From positions 1 through 15,531 of the forward strand of contig JAHIEN010000027.1 of NCBI GenBank assembly GCA_018901615.1: 15,531 nt of DNA, written 5' to 3'. A program made the translations under genes and the position numbers. The notes below the pieces were generated by a model, which worked only from the letters and a program-made list of their open reading frames with translations, did not search any database and was not told the DNA's origin. This document shows positions 12,732 through 15,531 of this stretch, piece by piece (the stretch's first letter is position 1; every line of letters begins with the position of its first letter). This DNA is from Candidatus Omnitrophota bacterium (GTDB lineage Bacteria; Omnitrophota; Gorgyraeia; Gorgyraeales; Gorgyraeaceae).

Positions 12732-12744
12732 AGAGGAGGATAGA

Positions 12745-13179
12745 GTGAGAGTTTTTATAATTTTGATGTTTCTTTGCTTGTTTATGGCTTCTATCCTCAT
12801 TGCAGACGAAGAGAGCTCAGTTAGTGAGCCTTATTTGAATGTCTATTATTTCCGCAGTAATTTCCGTTGTTCTAACTGCCATAAGATAGAAGAATATGCA
12901 AAAGAAGCAATGGAAAAATATTTTCAAGATAAATTAATATCAGGCAGGATTGTTTATAAGGTCATAAACATCGATGAAAAAGAAAATGCCCATTTTGTAG
13001 ATGATTACCAGCTTTACACAAAATCAGTTGTGCTCTCTAAATTGGAAAATGGGATAGAAATTGAATATAAAAATCTTCAAAAGATCTGGGAATATCTTAA
13101 TGACAAAGAGAAATTTCATAATTATATAAAAGAAGAGGTCTATAATTTCTTTAATGAGGCTAAAGAGATAAATCAATGA
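12745..13179 (+). CDS. arsF: ArsF-family protein (nitrophenyl-compound nitroreductase subunit)
   Basis: 144 residues from a GTG start with AGGAGG 5 bases upstream. An N-terminal hydrophobic segment (3-20) is a signal peptide or anchor, so the rest is outside the cytoplasmic membrane. The core reads VYYFRSNFRCSNCHKIEEYAK, a thioredoxin-like CxxC (Cys42, Cys45), then INIDEKENAHFVDDYQLYTK and SVVLSKLENG, then a C-terminal helical part KNLQKIWEYLNDKEKFHNYI. This arrangement is what I know from the ArsF family, which works with ArsE and the permease ArsG against nitrophenyl and aminophenyl arsenicals. The stop overlaps the start of an arsG-like gene (ATGA), which is broken here. Function in this organism is inferred. 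Confidence 0.8.
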   Translation: MRVFIILMFLCLFMASILIADEESSVSEPYLNVYYFRSNFRCSNCHKIEEYAKEAMEKYFQDKLISGRIVYKVINIDEKENAHFVDDYQLYTKSVVLSKLENGIEIEYKNLQKIWEYLNDKEKFHNYIKEEVYNFFNEAKEINQ

Positions 13180-13253
13180 TATTTATAACAGCTCTATGGC
13201 TGGGAATCCTTACTTCAATAAGCCCTTGTCCGCTTGCCAGGATCCCAAAATAA
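13176..13253 (+). pseudogene. arsG: Truncated start of an ArsG-type permease gene
   Basis: Only 25 codons. The first 21 read MIFITALWLGILTSISPCPLA, the characteristic first helix and SPCPLA loop of CcdA/ArsG-type transporters. The next four codons (RIPK) and the TAA do not match what should follow (TNIAA-like), and no other frame restores it. The ATG overlaps the arsF stop (ATGA), as for an intact coupled gene. The rest of a roughly 230-residue membrane protein is missing from the window. The break is close to 13238, before a radical SAM gene of unrelated function. A deletion, an element insertion and loss, or a mis-assembled join could explain it. Confidence 0.75.
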
Positions 13254-13279
13254 ACCTTTCGGCATTAGCCTGGTAGATG

Positions 13280-13285
13280 TATAAT
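13280..13285 (+). promoter_or_regulatory. Possible -10 element of the radical SAM gene
   Basis: A perfect TATAAT, but the hexamer 17 bases upstream (TTTCGG, 13257-13262) is a poor -35. The start would lie near 13292, close before AAAGAGG (13291-13297) and the ATG at 13303, so the leader is very short. Weak call. Confidence 0.3.
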
Positions 13286-13302
13286 AAAAAAAAGAGGTAT
13301 AG

Positions 13303-14880
13303 ATGTTTGACATATCCAAAAAAAGACACAGATTGAGAATTATAATTCCGGCCTTTCCGGCGTTTAATATTTATTCTTATGTTGCCAAGAGGACTACGGC
13401 CCTGGGGCCAGTGTGCGTGGCAAGCGCTGTAAATGAGATGGAAAGATGGGACGTTGAGGTTATTGATGAAAATAATCTTCGTAGATACGGCCCTGTAGAT
13501 GACTCTGGCGGTGCTGACCACGAATTTTTACAGAATCTCAGACCTGCTGATATTGCCGGGTTTTACGGCGGGTTGACAAGCACTATCCCGCGACTATATA
13601 AGTTGGCCCGGTTTTATAAAAATAAGGGGGTTACGACTATCGCCGGGGGGCAGCATTTCGTGGGAGATAATATCACTGAGGCATTAAATTCTGGCATAGA
13701 TTACGTAGTCATTGGAGAAGGGGAGGAAGCTGTCAGGGAGCTTTTACTGGCGCTTGAAGGTAAATTAGATATAAACAATGTCAAGGGCATTGCTTATCTG
13801 GATGAGAAAAAAACCGTTTACCGCACGCCAAAGAGAGAACCTATTACTGATTTTGATAAGTTGCCTATGCCTGATTTTTCATTAATCCGTTATGCTAAAA
13901 TTAAGATGTACCCTGTTGAGAGGATAAGAGGCTGCGGCATGGACTGCGAATTTTGCACTGTTAAGGGCAAGCCGCGATACGCTTCTCCTGAAAGGCTGCT
14001 TGAACGCATCAGTTTTCTGCTGGAGACAAAAGACGCAAGATGTTTTTTTATAGTTGACGATCTTTTCGGACAACAGCGGGAGGAGACAATAAGGTTTTGT
14101 AATATGCTCAGGGATTACCAGAAGAGCACAGGCAGACGCTTGGATCTGACTGTTCAGATAAGGCTGGATAAGGCCAAAGACTCAGGGCTTCTTTCAGCCA
14201 TGCGCCAGGCAGGCATTAATACGGTTGCCATTGGTTTTGAGTCCCCTATTGAGGAAGAACTGCAGGCAATGAATAAACATTTGAAGCCCGAAGATATGGT
14301 GTCTCTCGCGAGGATATTCCATAGATTCGGATTTCTGGTGCACGGCATGTTCATCTTTGGTTATCCCATGAAGGAGGGCATAAATTTCAAAATGGCGGCA
14401 AAGGATAGAATAAAGCACATCAAGAATTTTATCAGAAAGGCTAAGATTGACACAATCCAGGTTTTATTGCCCGCACCTTTATCAGGGACAGAGTTAAGAC
14501 ATAGACTTGAGAGACAAAAAAGAGTATATCTGATTCAGGATGTAGGCTGGGAGTATTATGACGGGAATTTTCCTTTATTTGAACCGGATGAGCCGATGAG
14601 CGCCGAAGATATGCAAGCAGCTATTAGAAACATTATGGGCAAGTTTTATCGATTTAACTATATGTTTATGATAGGCATGCATATATTTTCCTTTCCAGCT
14701 TTAATCTTCTTTTTGCATGATATTAAGTCAGGATGGAAAAAGTGGTACAGGCCTTGGCGTAACCATCTCATTCGTTTCGGTGGCTGGATTACTATAAGGG
14801 GCTGGACAAAAGAGTTTAAAAAAGATAAATTTGCGGAAAGATTGAAAGAAGCAAAGGCCCGTTTGAAACATTCAGGTTAG
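13303..14880 (+). CDS. Radical SAM protein with B12-binding-type N-terminal domain
   Basis: 525 residues. Residues about 10-175 look like a cobalamin-binding Rossmann-type domain: LGPVCVASAVNEM, DVEVIDENN, IAGFYGGLTSTIPRLYKLARFYKNKG, IAGGQHF and YVVIGEGEEAV. The DxHxxG motif for lower-ligand binding is absent, so B12 binding is uncertain. The radical SAM core starts with RGCGMDCEFC (Cys211, Cys215, Cys218, the CxxxCxxC cluster ligands) and runs to about 400, with FIVDDLFG, TVAIGFESP and GMFIFGYPM. The C-terminal about 125 residues include an aromatic, possibly membrane-touching part (YMFMIGMHIFSFPALIFFL) and a basic tail. It could be a methyltransferase or lipid-/cell-surface-modifying enzyme; substrate unknown. 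Ribosome site GAGG lies 5 bases upstream. It is followed 15 bases later by a prepilin gene. Confidence 0.88.
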   Translation: MFDISKKRHRLRIIIPAFPAFNIYSYVAKRTTALGPVCVASAVNEMERWDVEVIDENNLRRYGPVDDSGGADHEFLQNLRPADIAGFYGGLTSTIPRLYKLARFYKNKGVTTIAGGQHFVGDNITEALNSGIDYVVIGEGEEAVRELLLALEGKLDINNVKGIAYLDEKKTVYRTPKREPITDFDKLPMPDFSLIRYAKIKMYPVERIRGCGMDCEFCTVKGKPRYASPERLLERISFLLETKDARCFFIVDDLFGQQREETIRFCNMLRDYQKSTGRRLDLTVQIRLDKAKDSGLLSAMRQAGINTVAIGFESPIEEELQAMNKHLKPEDMVSLARIFHRFGFLVHGMFIFGYPMKEGINFKMAAKDRIKHIKNFIRKAKIDTIQVLLPAPLSGTELRHRLERQKRVYLIQDVGWEYYDGNFPLFEPDEPMSAEDMQAAIRNIMGKFYRFNYMFMIGMHIFSFPALIFFLHDIKSGWKKWYRPWRNHLIRFGGWITIRGWTKEFKKDKFAERLKEAKARLKHSG

Positions 14881-14895
14881 AAAGGAGATCTTGAT

Positions 14896-15330
14896 ATGAA
14901 TAAAAAAGGTTTTACGCTTATAGAACTTCTTATAGTCTTGATAATTATAGCTATTCTTGTTTCCACAGCGTTACCTCAATATGCCAAAACCATTGAAAAG
15001 GCTAGATCTGCGGAGGCGTCAATTAATATAGGCACTTTGCGCACTTCAATAGAGGGACACTGGTATAATCAACGCTCCATGACGGGGCCTTATATAGCGG
15101 CATCATTTGATAAGCTGGATATTGACAACCCAAATTTTATTACAAATAGAGATTATAATTATTCTATTAAAGATAAAAGTACAAAAGAGATGAAAATTTA
15201 TATTATTAAAGCTGAGCGCATAGGTATGCCGGATAGATATTGGTTACAATGGACTCAGGTAGGAAGCCCTACGGGAAAGTTCAGTAGATCTGTTGATTTA
15301 GGAGGCTCCGAACCCGTAGTCGAAGAATAA
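14896..15330 (+). CDS. Type IV prepilin (PilA/PulG-like)
   Basis: 144 residues with a very short leader, MNKKG|FTLIELLIVLIIIAILVSTALPQY: prepilin peptidase site after Gly5, Phe at +1, Glu at +5, and the long hydrophobic helix that forms the pilus core. After the ALPQY kink follow KTIEKARSAEASINIGTLRTSI, typical of PilA/GspG-like pilins, and a globular domain (about 50-140) with several Tyr/Trp residues and an acidic end, EPVVEE. No cysteines, so no pilin disulfide loop. AAAGGAG lies close upstream. The gene is co-oriented with and 15 bases after the radical SAM gene. It could be a major pilin or a GspG-like pseudopilin; length favours the latter or a minor pilin. Confidence 0.92.
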   Translation: MNKKGFTLIELLIVLIIIAILVSTALPQYAKTIEKARSAEASINIGTLRTSIEGHWYNQRSMTGPYIAASFDKLDIDNPNFITNRDYNYSIKDKSTKEMKIYIIKAERIGMPDRYWLQWTQVGSPTGKFSRSVDLGGSEPVVEE

Positions 15331-15341
15331 AAGGTATTTAT

Positions 15342-15395
15342 ATGAAAATTACCGCGCCTTTTGATTGTACATCGTCAGTTGCAGGGGACACTTAA
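15342..15395 (+). pseudogene. 17-codon ORF, possible truncated gene start after the prepilin
   Basis: Reads MKITAPFDCTSSVAGDT and stops. It has a good ribosome site (AAAAGG, 7 bases before the ATG) directly after the prepilin stop, as a next gene in the operon would. I recognise no family. The end contains GGGGACACTT (15384-15393), a string I associate with the borders of some IS200-like or REP-associated elements, so the ORF may be the edge of an insertion rather than a peptide gene. Confidence 0.35.
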
Positions 15396-15531
15396 CAGGT
15401 TGTGCGCCAATATGCTTATCTGAATAACAGTAATAATATTTTTAACCAAAACATGCAAGAACAGTGTTCTTTAAGGCCTATCTAACTACTTATTTTACTA
15501 AATGTCCTATTTCTTTTATGGGTAACCAGTG
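15396..15531 (+). other. AT-rich stretch with no gene seen
   Basis: I see no ORF with a ribosome site, no RNA and no convincing hairpin on either strand here. An ATG at 15518 runs off the window without a Shine-Dalgarno. It may be non-coding sequence or the interior of a small element. Confidence 0.4.

Noticed and set aside
13236..13275. CCAGG...CCTGG inverted repeat at the arsG break as a terminator or insertion-sequence end
   Set aside because: The arms are only 5 bases, the loop is long and there is no U-tract or target-site duplication visible.
1..15531. CRISPR array, prophage, integrase or defence system
   Set aside because: No regularly spaced repeats, Cas, phage, recombinase or toxin-antitoxin genes are seen in any frame.

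Overview
The window looks like a piece of a Gram-negative-type bacterial chromosome, moderately AT-rich. An outer-membrane TolC-like channel and an RND pump imply two membranes. Several secreted proteins, pseudopilins and cyclic-di-GMP parts (a PilZ protein and a GEMM-I riboswitch) point to a surface-active, pilus-bearing organism. The style of the genes (PilZ fused to a helical-barrel domain, DUF4900 PilX-like protein, B12-binding-type radical SAM protein beside a pilin) reminds me of uncultivated lineages such as Candidatus Omnitrophota. That placement is inference; no rRNA or marker gene is present to settle it.

Layout. 1-2438 (minus) is a drug-efflux operon: a MarR-type repressor, a TolC-type outer-membrane channel with a TTG start, and the N-terminus of an RND pump cut by the window edge. 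Each gene overlaps the next by a few bases, and a near-consensus promoter carries an inverted repeat suited to autoregulation. 2546-5135 (minus) is a minor-pilin operon: PilV-like, PilW/PulJ-like (TTG start), PilX-like/DUF4900 and a membrane-anchored acidic protein. Divergent from it, 5235-8127 (plus) encodes a PilZ/transmembrane/coiled-coil/helical-barrel protein and a membrane-anchored thermonuclease.

8128-9702 (plus) is the most interesting stretch. A GEMM-I cyclic-di-GMP riboswitch is followed by two hairpins, the second of which buries the Shine-Dalgarno of a small secreted protein. A tandem paralogue of that protein follows under its own near-consensus promoter with almost no leader. 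Then come a two-TM HAMP protein with no output domain, a 22-residue, extremely basic micro-ORF with a strong Shine-Dalgarno, and a 6-phosphofructokinase (9689-10774). Next is an apparent stand-alone small RNA of about 100 nt with its own promoter and a perfect 12-bp terminator hairpin.

10951-13253 (plus) is an arsenical-type resistance operon. A promoter overlapped by a perfect 20-bp palindrome drives a DUF134/UPF0251 HTH protein, a COG0701 (ArsP-like) permease, a small CxxC thioredoxin-like protein (ArsE-like), an ArsF-family protein, and only the first ~21 codons of an ArsG-type permease, which then breaks off. 13303-15395 (plus) holds a radical SAM protein, a type IV prepilin and another gene start that stops after 17 codons. 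The last ~135 bases hold nothing I can call.

Working together: cyclic-di-GMP appears to be read at the protein level (PilZ) and the RNA level (GEMM-I), in a neighbourhood of pilus genes and secreted factors. The efflux and arsenical operons are separate stress-defence modules.
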